64,000 bases of DNA, from the NCBI GenBank assembly GCA_965249685.1, contig CBDFMN010000003.1, positions 2,294,001 through 2,358,000 on the forward strand, written 5' to 3'. Of the stretch, positions 8,844 to 18,105 are shown one piece after another. Each line of letters begins with the position of its first letter. Position 1 is the stretch's first letter. The position numbers were made by a program, and so were the translations under genes. Below the pieces are notes generated by a model. That model was not told where the DNA came from. It was given only the letters and a program-made list of their open reading frames with translations, and did no database searches. Origin of the DNA: RH-AL1 sp965249685 (GTDB lineage Bacteria; Pseudomonadota; Alphaproteobacteria; Rhizobiales; Beijerinckiaceae).

Positions 8844-9419
8844 TCACGCCGCGGCAGCCGCCGAGGACACGATCCGGTACACGGAGGCCTGGCTGCCGGG
8901 CTCGCGGTTGCGCGTGATCGCAAGGCCCGTCTTGCGCAGCCCGGTCAGCGCAGCGCGCGTGCTGTGCGGCAACCATCCCGTCACCGCCATCAGCTCGTCG
9001 AGGGTGACCCCGCTCTCCCGCTGCAGGAGAGCGACGACGATGTCGCGCTTGCGTCCCGGCGCGTTCGGCGTAGGCGAACCTTCCGCCGGGAGGGCCGAGC
9101 CGTTCGAGGCGTCGGCCTCGGCCGCCAACTGCAAGGCATCTCCTTTGCCAGCCCGCTCGCTCACGGGAGAGTTCAGTTGAACGAGCGCCCGACCCGCCTT
9201 CAGGATCTTCAGGCTGAAGGCGCGACCTTCCTCGTCCATGCGCCAGATCGGCCAGCCCAGCTTCGCCGGCACCTCCTGGACCAAGCTCTGCGCGAGCAGC
9301 TTCGCCGCCACCTTCACGGCAGCGGTGCGGTTCAGGGCGTCGGGACGGATGGCGATGCCATCGGCACGCTGGCAAGCAGAGGCCAGGACGCTTATTTGCG
9401 TGTCGGTCAGTTTAGTCAT
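8844..9419 (-). CDS. DUF3489 domain protein of the recombinase cassette
   Basis: 191 aa starting at MTKLTDTQISVLASA. The C-terminal DUF3489 helix-turn-helix-like domain is visible (KRDIVVALLQRESGVTLDEL, GWLPHSTRAALTGLRKTG, YRI). It resembles a winged-helix DNA-binding fold and may regulate the cassette. The start at 9417-9419 is preferred over an upstream in-frame ATG because the upstream part is low-complexity Arg/Ser. The gap to DUF2924 is 5 bases. Confidence 0.85.
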   Translation of the reverse strand: MTKLTDTQISVLASACQRADGIAIRPDALNRTAAVKVAAKLLAQSLVQEVPAKLGWPIWRMDEEGRAFSLKILKAGRALVQLNSPVSERAGKGDALQLAAEADASNGSALPAEGSPTPNAPGRKRDIVVALLQRESGVTLDELMAVTGWLPHSTRAALTGLRKTGLAITRNREPGSQASVYRIVSSAAAAA

Positions 9420-9594
9420 CGTGCTCACTCCAGTGTTGGAGAAGCCGCCGCTGCGGCTCCCACGAGCGCGGGCCCGCGTCCGGCGCAGCAACGCGGGCAG
9501 GGGCGGGATCGGCAGCAGGCGTCCGGCATGCTGGAGCCCTCACCGCGACGATCGGCACAGGACTGGAGCAACCGGCAAGCCGAGACTGCGGCAC

Positions 9595-9837
9595 TCATTC
9601 GACGGATCGTGTCGTCCGCTCCCGATCGCGGCGACGCACGATAAAGCTGGCCCGCAGCAGGTCCGACGCCTCGTGCATGACAGGCTCGAGCTCCATCAGG
9701 GCGCGGAACGCGCGCTCCGTCATCCCCTGCTTGCCGAAACCGTCCGCCACCTGTGCGATCACGACCGCTTCGACCAAGTGGGTCACGATGTCTGCCGCAA
9801 AACTCTCAATCATCTTGGCTTCGAGCTCGTCCGTCAT
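9595..9837 (-). CDS. Small hypothetical protein of the recombinase cassette
   Basis: 80 aa (MTDELEAKMIESFAADIVTH then LVEAVVIAQVADGFG), all alpha-helical in appearance. The start is supported by CAGGAG eight bases upstream. It reads in the same direction as DUF3489 and lies 175 bases upstream of it. Function unknown; its position suggests it belongs to the recombinase cassette. Confidence 0.55.
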   Translation of the reverse strand: MTDELEAKMIESFAADIVTHLVEAVVIAQVADGFGKQGMTERAFRALMELEPVMHEASDLLRASFIVRRRDRERTTRSVE

Positions 9838-10025
9838 GCCGCTCTCCTGCGCGCCGTCGCAGGCCGCATGCATGCTCCGTTCGCCGCCGTAGTCGAATGG
9901 AATGTGCGGGACCCGCGCACATTCCTGGAGCAACGGGGCAAACTGTCTCCGTTCGGAGACAGATCAATGCACATCGGCCAGCGGGCGATGGACAGTGGCG
10001 GAAAGAGAGGCTCACTACCGCGGTT

Positions 10026-10250
10026 GGCGGATATTGTTGAAAAAGTCGTTTTTGCCGCTTGGGCCGAAAACGCCCGATTAGGAAAGCGGCGGCGTTTCTG
10101 CCGCAGAAATCATTTTGCTGGCACTGCAGAAGCTCTTCACAAGCTTTTCCGAAGTTCATGAGGTCGACCGCGTTCTTTCGTAGCGAGGCTCTCCAAAGCC
10201 CTGCCATTTGTGATCAAAGCGGAAAACGGACTTTTTCAACACAATCGGCC
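10026..10250. mobile_element. MITE-like element with 22-bp inverted ends
   Basis: The ends 10026-10047 (ggcggatattgttgaaaaagtc) and 10229-10250 are inverted repeats matching at 19 of 22 positions. No transposase is inside the 225 bases. The same end sequence occurs a third time at 12941-12962 beside a transposase relic, so this looks like a non-autonomous derivative of that IS family, possibly mobilised in trans. No clear target duplication was seen. Confidence 0.55.
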
Positions 10251-10637
10251 CACTGCGGACGTTCGGAACGTCTGCTCCCACGCCATCTCAACGCACCGCT
10301 CAGCCCATCATCTGCTGGCTGGAGGCCTGGTGCGGGCACCTCGAAAACATGCCGACTGAGAACCTGCGCGTAAAGTCCGCGACCGAACTCGTCGGCCTCC
10401 TCGACGAACTGATGGCGGTCATGTTGTCGCTGGCGTCGCGCCGGTATAGGAGCCGCCCAATCTCCCCTTCCCAATCCTGATTCTGGCAAGTGGTGAGCCG
10501 CTGCGGCTAGCGATTCATGAGTCAGCTGTTCCATGGAACACGCTTCGCTGACTCGTAATCGGCTCGATCGCACTCGCCGCAAAGCATTGATCCCGAAGGG
10601 GCGACACCCCATCTCAGGAAGTCCCTCCACTTAGTTC
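10251..10637. other. Intergenic before the SEC-C gene
   Basis: No supported start codon or known family. The plus frame across about 10300-10450 stays open (LEAWCGHLENMPTENLRVKS and LDELMAVMLSLASRR) and may be a fragment of a gene interrupted by the adjacent MITE-like element. Confidence 0.35.
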
Positions 10638-11561
10638 ATGCGTGTGAGAATGCCGAAGCGTAACGAAGACTGCTGGTGCGGCAGTGGCCGGAAGTACAAG
10701 CACTGCCACTACCAGATCGACACAGCCGCGGAAAACCAGAAGTATGCCGCGGCACAGGATGTCTACGCTCGGAACTGGGAAGGGACGGCGCAGCACAACT
10801 ACGAAGACGACGTCTATCACTGGCTCGCCGAGGCGCTGGCCGGCTACAGCCCCAAGCGGATCCTCGATGTCGGATGCGGAAGCGGGCACGGACTCGTGGC
10901 CCTTCGCGAGGTTCTCGGCCCCGATACGCAGATCGTGGCGCTAGACGAGAACCGGTCGTGCCTCCGAATTGCCCGCGACACGTTGCGCAAGCATGGGATC
11001 GACACCACCATCGTCGAACGAATGGCGGTATCGTTAGGGTCAGCCGGATACGATCACGTTGCAGACCCACTCACGATCGATCCCGTGGCGCCCTGCGTTT
11101 TGATCGAAGCCGACGTGTGCAACGATCCGCACCTGATGACGGCGTTGCAAGCGTCCGGTCCGTTCGACGCCGTGACCGTTTGGCTGTCTGGCGTGCATAT
11201 GATGCGCCAGTTCAACGTGAAGGTCCGGGAGCGCGGCGTGGACAGCGACGGCGCGCACCGCCTTTATGTCCAGAACGCGACCTATGAGCTCGCCGACACC
11301 GTGCTGCGACCGGGCGGGGTGCTGCAGGTCGGCGACCGGGGACAGACACCCGACACGCCGCTCCTTCGGGACGACGTGCTGCGCGCTCATGCCGACCAAG
11401 CGTCGGTGACATCGCTGCGGGTGCAGGATCTGACGTATCGGCCCTACGACCTTCCGGACCAACGCCGGACCCCGATGGTCTTCACGCTCGGACAGGCAGG
11501 CCTCATCCCGACGTCGTTCACAGTCGCGATTACCTCTGTAATCTCGGAGAAGCCGAAATGA
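10638..11561 (+). CDS. SEC-C motif and SAM-dependent methyltransferase fusion
   Basis: 307 aa. Residues 5-25 carry a SEC-C zinc motif (CWCGSGRKYKHCH), known from SecA tails and many defence or stress proteins. A class I methyltransferase domain starts near residue 72 (RILDVGCGSGHG, motif I; IVALDEN, motif II) and runs to YRPYD near the end. The substrate is unknown. The stop codon overlaps the next gene's start (ATGA at 11558-11561), so the two products are made together. The SEC-C module may recruit a ribosome or protein partner; this is inference. Confidence 0.75.
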   Translation: MRVRMPKRNEDCWCGSGRKYKHCHYQIDTAAENQKYAAAQDVYARNWEGTAQHNYEDDVYHWLAEALAGYSPKRILDVGCGSGHGLVALREVLGPDTQIVALDENRSCLRIARDTLRKHGIDTTIVERMAVSLGSAGYDHVADPLTIDPVAPCVLIEADVCNDPHLMTALQASGPFDAVTVWLSGVHMMRQFNVKVRERGVDSDGAHRLYVQNATYELADTVLRPGGVLQVGDRGQTPDTPLLRDDVLRAHADQASVTSLRVQDLTYRPYDLPDQRRTPMVFTLGQAGLIPTSFTVAITSVISEKPK

Positions 11562-12865
11562 GACGCGGTGATCAAGTCGAGCCCGGAGTCAAGCGGCTGA
11601 ACGAGGCGCAACTCCAGACCGGCGACATCATCCTGGTCACGACTACGGCGACCGTCAGCGCTATCATCCGCGCCGCGACCCGAAGCGACATCTCGCACGC
11701 CATGGTCTATGTCGAAGACCGATCCGTCATCGACGCGACCGACGAGGGTGTCCAGGCCCGTAACACGCAACGCCTCTTCATTGAGGCCGCCTGTCCCGTT
11801 CATATCCTCCGCCTCCGGAACGGCATCTCCGCCGACCAGCTCGCCGCGGTCCGCGATCATCTGCGCAGCACCATCGGCACCCGCTACTCGAAGCGCGAAG
11901 CCGTGCTGGCCGGGGTTGGCGGAGCCCTCCGTTGGACCCGGCAGCAATTCTGCTCGCGGCTGGTCGCGCAGGCGTTCGCGTCCGCCGGCATCGGGCTCGT
12001 GCCCGACCCAAATTACTGCTCGCCCGCTGACTTAAAGGCGAGCGTTCTGCTGGATCTCGTGCCGGATGCCACGCTGCCGGTGACGGCCGAAGAGGCGGCG
12101 GCATGGGAAGGCCGCGAGGACGTGCCGCAGCTTATGCGCGACGCCATTAACTCGCTCCTCGGCGGCGCGCGGGGGAAGGATCCGGAGATCGAGACGTTCG
12201 GCGACCTGAACGCCCATCTCGCCGCCCATCCCGATCAGGACGGGGAGATGTGCCGTCTTCTCGAGACCTCCGGCTATCTATCGGTGTGGCAGGTCGAGCA
12301 AGCCAAAAACCCATGGCAATACAACGTGGCCTTGATGAACGCTTTCCCCGCGGACCGGATCGCGGACTATTGCTGGAGCGTTCTCTCGAACGAGGACAGC
12401 GGTCCGAACCGCTATGTCGTAAATCGCGGCGCCTACTCCTTCCTCTATCGCCTGCACGGTCTCCGGTTCTTCCGCAAGATGGCCCAACTTTATGAGCTGC
12501 TCGCGACGCTGCATCGGCAGCGCGTCGAGACGGCTGCGCAATGGCTGGAGGCGCACGGTCATCTTCGCCGGGAATCGCCGGCGGCGCTGACGCCGCACAG
12601 CCAGGAATGGTTCGCCGCCCTGGAGCGCTGGGACCCGGCGCAAGCCCAGATGACCGGGCAGGTCATCCGGATGGCTGGCCGCGCGGACGTGTGTTCCGTA
12701 TGCGGCGATGATCCGGCTGAAGACTACCGCCTCCCCGTGCAGTATCGGTCGGCTGGCGGTGTCGACACGCTCCGCTTGTGCAACGGTTGCCTTCAGATCC
12801 GCAGGGCGGGAGGCGAACCCTTCGTGGCTATGGCAACCGACGAGGAGCGATCGGGCGGCGCTTAG
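11558..12865 (+). CDS. Papain-like (YiiX/C92, NlpC/P60-related) peptidase with zinc-finger tail
   Basis: 435 aa. The N-terminal 190 residues resemble permuted NlpC/P60 enzymes of the YiiX type: GDIILVTT, then the catalytic His in ISHAMVYV and the Cys nucleophile in QQFCSRLVAQAF. A helical middle section of unknown family follows. The C-terminal 70 residues contain two CxxC pairs (VCSVCGDD and RLCNGCLQ), a likely zinc finger. Translation is coupled to the SEC-C methyltransferase upstream. This combination is not a housekeeping pair that I recognise and could be a defence or toxin-type unit. Confidence 0.7.
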   Translation: MRRGDQVEPGVKRLNEAQLQTGDIILVTTTATVSAIIRAATRSDISHAMVYVEDRSVIDATDEGVQARNTQRLFIEAACPVHILRLRNGISADQLAAVRDHLRSTIGTRYSKREAVLAGVGGALRWTRQQFCSRLVAQAFASAGIGLVPDPNYCSPADLKASVLLDLVPDATLPVTAEEAAAWEGREDVPQLMRDAINSLLGGARGKDPEIETFGDLNAHLAAHPDQDGEMCRLLETSGYLSVWQVEQAKNPWQYNVALMNAFPADRIADYCWSVLSNEDSGPNRYVVNRGAYSFLYRLHGLRFFRKMAQLYELLATLHRQRVETAAQWLEAHGHLRRESPAALTPHSQEWFAALERWDPAQAQMTGQVIRMAGRADVCSVCGDDPAEDYRLPVQYRSAGGVDTLRLCNGCLQIRRAGGEPFVAMATDEERSGGA

Positions 12866-12940
12866 GCCGTAATCGCTCATCAAGAAACCACCATGCACGT
12901 CGTCGCCCCTGGACCCTTCGAAGCTCGCAAGGATGCTTTT

Positions 12941-13170
12941 GGCGGATTGCGTTGAAAAAGTCGGTGGATTTGATCGAGGCCGAAGCGGCAGCGATTTCGA
13001 ACAAGGAGGCCGAGGCTCTCATGCTAGTCGGATCTGCGGCCCTTGCGGGAGGAGTTTGGCGAGCTTTCTGAGGTTCTGGGCCGTGGCGGCGAGATGGAAC
13101 TCGTCTCGCGCTCCGTTCGGGCCGCGGAGCCGCAGGCGGTCGAGCTTCAGAATATGTCGATTTTGACCGG
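12941..13170 (-). pseudogene. IS1182-type transposase 3' relic with IS end
   Basis: On the minus strand, the frame reading LRLRGPNGARDEFHLAATAQ then NLRKLAKLLP and stopping at 13019-13021 is the typical C-terminus of IS1182-type DDE transposases. The sequence from 12941 (ggcggattgcgttgaaaaag) is the corresponding IS end, shared with the MITE-like element at 10026-10250. The 5' part of the transposase is missing. Confidence 0.65.
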
Positions 13171-13273
13171 GAGCGATCTGCCTTTGAGCCGACAGATGTA
13201 GGTGAAGACATCGGCCTGCGCGGATGTGGCGTAAAGCACAATGAGGGCAGCGATGGTGAGGCGGCTCATTGGT

Positions 13274-14123
13274 TAGGCTCGGGACTCAATTGCACCAGAA
13301 GGTGAGAGCTGCGGCGAGGAAGACGCCGGCCATGGAGTTGGCGGCGAGCTTGTCGTAGCGAGTTGCGATGCGGCGCCAGTCCTTCAGCCGGCACCAGAGC
13401 CGTTCGACGAGGTTGCGGGTGCGGTAGGCCTTGCGATTGTAGGGCATCGGAGCCTTGCGGCTGCGGGTGGTCGGAATGATGACTTCGGCGTCCTGCTGCT
13501 CGATGGCGGCACGGATCGCGTTGCTGTCGTAGCCTCGGTCGGCGATCAGCCGGTCGAAGCGGCCCCGTGCTGCCTCGATCAGGGCTGGCGCCATCGTCAT
13601 GTCGCTCGTGTTGCCCGGCGAGATGAGCAGGACGCGAGGGCGTCCATCGGCGTCGGTCAGCCCGTGAGTTTTGCTGGTGCGACCACCGCGCGAGGTGCCG
13701 ATCCCTTGCGGGAAGGCCCCCCTTTTGCGCCCGCCGCCGAACGATGGACCTTGATGCTGGTGGAGTCGATCGCGACCGAGCCCCACGCACCGCTGTGCCC
13801 GGTCAGCGCCTCGAAGACCGCGAACCATACGCCCTGCCGGCTGCAGCGATGGAAGCGGTTGTAAATGGTCGTGTAAGGGCCATACTCCGGCGGGCAGTCG
13901 CGCCACCGTGCTCCAATCCTGAGCATGTGGACGATCCCCGAGATCACTCGCCGGTCGTCCACCCGCCGTGCCCCGCATCGTCCTTGCGGCAGCAACGGCT
14001 CGATCCGGACCCACTCCGCATCACTCAACCAGGTCAGCGACTTGCCCATCCATGCCTCCACATCCGCGAAAGCCTTGAATCAGCACTGTCGATCCTCCGC
14101 AACCTGATCGAGTTCAGAGCCTA
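13274..14123 (-). mobile_element. IS5-family (IS427-like) insertion sequence
   Basis: Ends are imperfect inverted repeats: TAGGCTCGGGACTC at 13274 and TAGGCTCTGAACTC read inward from 14123. It carries one two-frame transposase (13286-14061). Its left side abuts the older IS1182-type relic. Confidence 0.7.
13286..14061 (-). CDS. IS5-family transposase with programmed -1 frameshift
   Basis: Two overlapping frames encode one transposase. OrfA (13657-14061) begins MEAWMGKSLTWLSDAEWVRI and reaches VAIDST (first catalytic Asp). OrfB (13286 to about 13725) holds LIADRGYDS, the second Asp, and LVERLWCRLKDWRRIATRYDK with the catalytic Glu. The frames overlap at an A4G6 tract (13717-13726 on the plus strand), a usual site of -1 slippage in IS427-type elements. 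Probably functional. Confidence 0.75.
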
Positions 14124-14270
14124 GTCCTCTGTCAGCAGTTGAAGAGGCCGCGCGGGGGTCCGCCATCCCACGCGACCCGTGCGCGACATGGGCCTCCAAG
14201 TCAGGAGCATAAGGCGTGCTAAGATCGAACTGAATCCCTCCGAGGGTGGCTAAGATAAGGACACTCGCAA

Positions 14271-14897
14271 ATGGCGATCGACCCCAACGCAGCGGAGTCG
14301 TTTGGTGCCCACTTTTGGCGGTGGGACACCTTCGCTGCCATTGCCGCGTGGATCGGCGCTTTGGCCTCGGCAATCATCTTGGCAGTCGCGAACTGGCGAA
14401 TATTGTCAGCGGGCGACAAGGCGAAGAACGAGATGCAGCAAGCGTCGAGCATAGCCATCGAGCACGTCAAGGCCGAGCTTGGCCAAGCCGCGGAGTTGCA
14501 CAAGCTGGGTCTGAAGAAGCAGGAGTGGCTGTTCGACAAGGAGCTGGAGGCCGTCAAAGCGTTTGTCGGCTTGACGTCAGACTGGATGCCTATGGCAAAC
14601 TTCCCGGACTACTACCTAAGCGATGCGGCGCGTGACATATTTCCCCGGCTCGGCGAGATCAATGGGGCCCTCCGATTCTATAGCTCAACATATGCGCCCA
14701 TTTTACCTGCTGCGATCCGGTCGGCTATCGATCAATGCTCGTATCACATCGCCTATGCTGATTTGCAGATAGAATATGCCAAAGCCGAAGAGGATCACTT
14801 TCACGCGCCGAGTCGAAAAGCTACGGATGTGGCGCAAACAGTCATAAAGCAATTGGTCGATATCGAGAACTCAATGCTTGCCCTGATACGAAGCTAA
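14271..14897 (+). CDS. Membrane-anchored coiled-coil hypothetical protein
   Basis: 208 aa. One transmembrane helix near residues 20-42 (AAIAAWIGALASAIILAVANW) is followed by a helical, probably coiled-coil stretch (KNEMQQASSIAIEHVKAELG) and a cytoplasmic helical domain. I do not recognise the family. AT content is higher than in the core genes. It heads the 14-21 kb defence-like island just inside the IS5 element, and similar small single-helix proteins occur in phage-defence neighbourhoods; no function is assigned. Confidence 0.55.
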   Translation: MAIDPNAAESFGAHFWRWDTFAAIAAWIGALASAIILAVANWRILSAGDKAKNEMQQASSIAIEHVKAELGQAAELHKLGLKKQEWLFDKELEAVKAFVGLTSDWMPMANFPDYYLSDAARDIFPRLGEINGALRFYSSTYAPILPAAIRSAIDQCSYHIAYADLQIEYAKAEEDHFHAPSRKATDVAQTVIKQLVDIENSMLALIRS

Positions 14898-14991
14898 ACA
14901 ACGCAACAATCTTGCTCGCTTTTTCCTTCCCCTGATCCCCGTTGCGGGATTAGTTCTGTTGCAGACAAGAGCAACAAGAAGGAAATCCCCG

Positions 14992-15248
14992 ATGAGCGAG
15001 AATGTTTCTGACAGCGAATCAGCCAGGATCGCCTGAAGTCGATCATCAAGCGGATCGAGAAGCTCAACGAAGACCGCAGCGCCGTCGGCGAGGACATCAA
15101 GGGCGTCTATGCCGAAGCAAAAGGCGCTGGCTTCGATACAAAGATCATCCGCAAGATCGTCGCCCTGCGGAAGCAGAAGGTCGAGGATTGCCGCGAGCAG
15201 GGTGAGTTGCTCGAGCTTTACGCCTCCGCGATCGGGATGGAGGTATGA
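14992..15248 (+). pseudogene. Frameshifted gapR-like (DUF2312) gene
   Basis: ATG at 14992 opens a frame that stops after 14 codons (TGA 15034-15036). One base over, the frame continues as LKSIIKRIEKLNEDRSAVGE, IKGVYAEAKGAGFD and ALRKQK up to TGA 15246-15248, the full DUF2312/GapR domain. GapR binds overtwisted AT-rich DNA in alphaproteobacteria; phage-borne copies are common. A single-base indel near 15025-15035 has broken this copy. Confidence 0.7.
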
Positions 15249-15515
15249 GCAGCCCTCCTTCCTTCAAGCTCGGCGGCCTCGCGATCGAGACGCCCGCGTA
15301 TGCAAGTCAGGGCAGTGCAATCCTCGGCATACGCGGCAGTGAAGACGTACACGGCGACGCTGCTGGCTGAAAAGCTGTTCGAAGCGAAAGTCCCTTTCGT
15401 GGCTTTCGATCCCATCGGCGTCTGGCCGGTGATCGGCACCGACCTCCTGACCGGCCATGACGCGCTGACCTACGCGCCGGCGGTGTTCGGTTGCATCGTT
15501 GGCACCCGCCATTTT
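15245..15515 (+). pseudogene. Remnant of a HerA/FtsK-like P-loop ATPase
   Basis: ATG 15245 starts MSSPPSFKLGGLAIETPAYA, with SQGSAILGIRGS leading to the expected P-loop position; the frame then shifts. TYTATLLAEKLFEA and VPFVAFDPIGVW continue in another frame, the usual sequence after the Walker A lysine in this phage-associated ATPase family. The rest of the gene is missing and joins the next fragment. It starts inside the end of the gapR relic (ATGA overlap), showing the old operon order. Confidence 0.55.
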
Positions 15516-15779
15516 CGATCAAGGATGCGTTCCTGGCCCGGTGCTATCAGCTGGGCAGGCCGTTTGCGCTGCTGATGCCGGCGACGGTCTATGATTCCGA
15601 GGTCCGGCGCGATCTCCTGCGCCGCCACGGCCAACAGCTCCTGCTGCCGAACGGGTGCATCCACTTCGAAACGCCGAACCACGCCGCGCGGACAGAACAG
15701 GGCCTCAAGTCATCGGCTTGGTTTTACAGCGTGGGTGACGTGGCAGCTTGGCCTGCCGGAGCAGATGACGTTCGATTAA
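15510..15779 (+). pseudogene. Remnant of a phage-type DNA adenine methyltransferase
   Basis: Frames across this stretch read PPFSIKDAFLARCYQLGRPF, ALLMPATVYDSEVRR, LPNGCIHFETPN, SSAWFYSV and, after a shift, LPEQMTFD then TAA 15777-15779. The PPF catalytic-type motif and the following order match phage N6-adenine methyltransferases. The N-terminal half is gone and at least one indel is present, so it is inactive. Confidence 0.55.
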
Positions 15780-15792
15780 GCGAAATACGTCG

Positions 15793-16926
15793 TCAATAGT
15801 TCGCTTCCAAGTCTTCGCGGCTTATCGCTAAGGCCTGTTCGATCGCAACCATCAGTCTTGGACTTAGAACTTCCTTGGATTCAGCTAACTTAGAAAGGCT
15901 CGGCGCCTCCTGATCAAACGATAGAACATAATCGGCCGCCCGTTCCCCCGGCAGGAGAGTAGCGCGGGATGCTTCGTCAATAAGCATGATATAGCAGGGG
16001 CGTCGATCCCAGAGATAGTGGAGCAAGACCTGCTTCAGAACGAAGACTTGATTCTCCATGCTCACCAAGCCGAGATCAGCGCTCTTTCGGCTAAAGGCGC
16101 TGGCGCCAGTATAGAGCGCTCGCCTTATCTGTATGCCTCGTTCGCTGGGAAACATCTGCTCGATGTCAAGCACACTATCGCCGTCTGTGCTTGAGTAAAT
16201 ATAGCCTTCAGAAATGCTGTAAAGCATCATCTTATAAATTTTCTTGAGCCTGAGCTCGCTTATCAATATCGTATTAATGTGAAGGTCTGGGATCTCTTCA
16301 AGATTGGCCCACCTCAATCCCGCTGGAGAGATAATCGCGCCAATCGCTAAGGTGTATCGGCAGAGTCTGTCAAACTCCCTTGCAAGTTTTGCATCGAACG
16401 ACTTTAAAACTTGGAGTGTCGCTTGCGAAATCTCGCTCCCCGCTTCGCTTGCGGCCTCAGCGATCAACTTTGCCCACATCGTTCGCAGCTCACTTGCGGA
16501 CGCGTCCGCTGCGCCTGTCATCCAATCGGCAAGCCAGTCCTCATCGATGGACCTTGACGCTCCCCGGCCTGCAGAAAGATCGATAGCTTCGGAGGTGACA
16601 GCCTCGATATTCTTCTGACGTCTCACCTCTTGAGCCACGAGGCGCGAACCGGCACGGCTCATCAGGGCCGCCGTCTCTTGCTCGATCTCGGCCACCCGCC
16701 GTTGGGTTTCGGCTCGTTCGATAGCGTTCTTGGAAGCGGCGCGGCTTTCGGCTCTTTGAGTCAGATACAAGCGCGCCGGTTCTGCGATAAGCCCAAGCCC
16801 GGAGCCGACCTTGGACAAGATTTCTGAGGCTACCGGACCGATTTGGTCGGCAAGTTTGCAAGCTCCAAAAATGTCACTGACATTTACGTTCAGCAAACCG
16901 CCAGAGTTGGGCTCGATCGTCGTCAT
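15793..16926 (-). CDS. DUF2806-type protein
   Basis: 377 aa, soluble. The central segment DEDWLADWMTGAADASASEL followed by MWAKLIAEAASEAGS and SQATLQVLKSFDAKLAREF resembles the DUF2806 family, found scattered in accessory islands. The N-terminal 130 residues are helical with a RAETQRRVAEIEQETAAL coiled coil. No enzymatic motif is visible. It lies 48 bases downstream of the methyltransferase gene on the same strand and may belong to the same defence unit. Confidence 0.6.
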   Translation of the reverse strand: MTTIEPNSGGLLNVNVSDIFGACKLADQIGPVASEILSKVGSGLGLIAEPARLYLTQRAESRAASKNAIERAETQRRVAEIEQETAALMSRAGSRLVAQEVRRQKNIEAVTSEAIDLSAGRGASRSIDEDWLADWMTGAADASASELRTMWAKLIAEAASEAGSEISQATLQVLKSFDAKLAREFDRLCRYTLAIGAIISPAGLRWANLEEIPDLHINTILISELRLKKIYKMMLYSISEGYIYSSTDGDSVLDIEQMFPSERGIQIRRALYTGASAFSRKSADLGLVSMENQVFVLKQVLLHYLWDRRPCYIMLIDEASRATLLPGERAADYVLSFDQEAPSLSKLAESKEVLSPRLMVAIEQALAISREDLEANY

Positions 16927-16974
16927 GTCGACCTTCTAGCAGGAGCTTCGGGTGACCGAAGCTTCTCACAACAC

Positions 16975-18105
16975 CTATTTGTGCAGCGCCACCTTGCCCA
17001 AGGACGCTCCCCGCATCCTGACAGCCCTCAATGCTTTTCGCTCAAGGTCTGTCAGCGCGTAGGCCGGGTCTCTGGTGGAAGGGTCGCCGACGCATGAGGC
17101 CGGATTAAGGTACCAGCCCATCTGATCGGCCAGACATTCCGCGAAGGCCCGCGCCATAGGCGGAGGCACGGCGTTGCCGACCTGGCGATATTGCTGGAGC
17201 CTGGGTATCCGGTCCGGCCATAGGAAGTCGTCGGTGAAGCCCTGTAGCCTTGCGCTTTCGCGCACGGTGATGACGCGGTGGTGTTTGTAGTGGACTGGCC
17301 TCAAGGGGCTGAAATTGCCTGACCCAGCTCGCAATGTGTAGGATGGTCGCTCGGGATGCAGGCGGTCGTGAAAAGAGCCGCGTTCACGCTTGCCGGGCGC
17401 AAGGGCGCTCAAGCGAATGAGCATGTCTTCTGAATGAACAGTCGGCTCGTGATTGTAGACTCCGGTCTCCCCAAATTCGCCTGAGTCAGGCAAATCGCCA
17501 ATTGCTGACGAAGCCGAGATGAACGGCTTGTCGGGCGTCCCATGTGTCGGCGAGGGAAACGACACCTTCTGGCGTCCGCGTCGGCCAAGCACGATAAGGC
17601 GTTTGCGGTTCTGAGGAACGCCGTAGTCCGCCGCGGAGGCAATGCAATGCCCCAACCTGTACCCGAGCGCGGAAAAACCGCTTTCGATTTCCTTCAAAAA
17701 CTCGCCATTCGACATCGAGGCTAAGTTCGGCACGTTTTCGAGCATAAAGGCCGACGGCTTTATCTCGCCGACGATCCTGATGAAGTGCCCGATGAGATCG
17801 GCGCGGATGTCTCGCTTGCCCTGCCGTTTGCCAACGATAGAAAACGGCTGACAAGGCGGCCCACCGACAACAAAATCCGCATGCTTGATGCCGGCGCGCT
17901 TCAACAGATCGGCGCCGGTTGCGGCGGTTAGATCCGTGACGAATCCATGGCTACCTCGGTAGGCATGATTGTACTCGTACACGTCGACCGCTCGTGTGTC
18001 GATCTCGAATCCGGCCGCGACCCGAAGCCCGGCATCGAGGAAGCCCGTCGACATGCCGCCACAGCCGGCAAAGAGTTCGATACCGACTTTGGCTTTTGCT
18101 GTCAT
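16975..18105 (-). CDS. DNA cytosine C5-methyltransferase
   Basis: 376 aa with all key motifs: ELFAGCGGMSTGF (I), GGPPCQPFS with the catalytic Cys (IV), LENVPN (VI), PQNRKRL (VIII) and QVGNAVPPPMA (X). It transfers methyl groups from SAM to cytosine C5, protecting host DNA. The ATG overlaps the stop of the upstream gene by 4 bases (18102-18105), so it is coupled to the putative restriction enzyme, an unusual order in which the nuclease is translated first. It appears intact. Confidence 0.92.
   Translation of the reverse strand: MTAKAKVGIELFAGCGGMSTGFLDAGLRVAAGFEIDTRAVDVYEYNHAYRGSHGFVTDLTAATGADLLKRAGIKHADFVVGGPPCQPFSIVGKRQGKRDIRADLIGHFIRIVGEIKPSAFMLENVPNLASMSNGEFLKEIESGFSALGYRLGHCIASAADYGVPQNRKRLIVLGRRGRQKVSFPSPTHGTPDKPFISASSAIGDLPDSGEFGETGVYNHEPTVHSEDMLIRLSALAPGKRERGSFHDRLHPERPSYTLRAGSGNFSPLRPVHYKHHRVITVRESARLQGFTDDFLWPDRIPRLQQYRQVGNAVPPPMARAFAECLADQMGWYLNPASCVGDPSTRDPAYALTDLERKALRAVRMRGASLGKVALHK

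Noticed and set aside
12828..13241. Long minus-strand open frame over the IS1182-type relic
   Set aside because: The conserved transposase residues are in a different frame; this one is a shadow.
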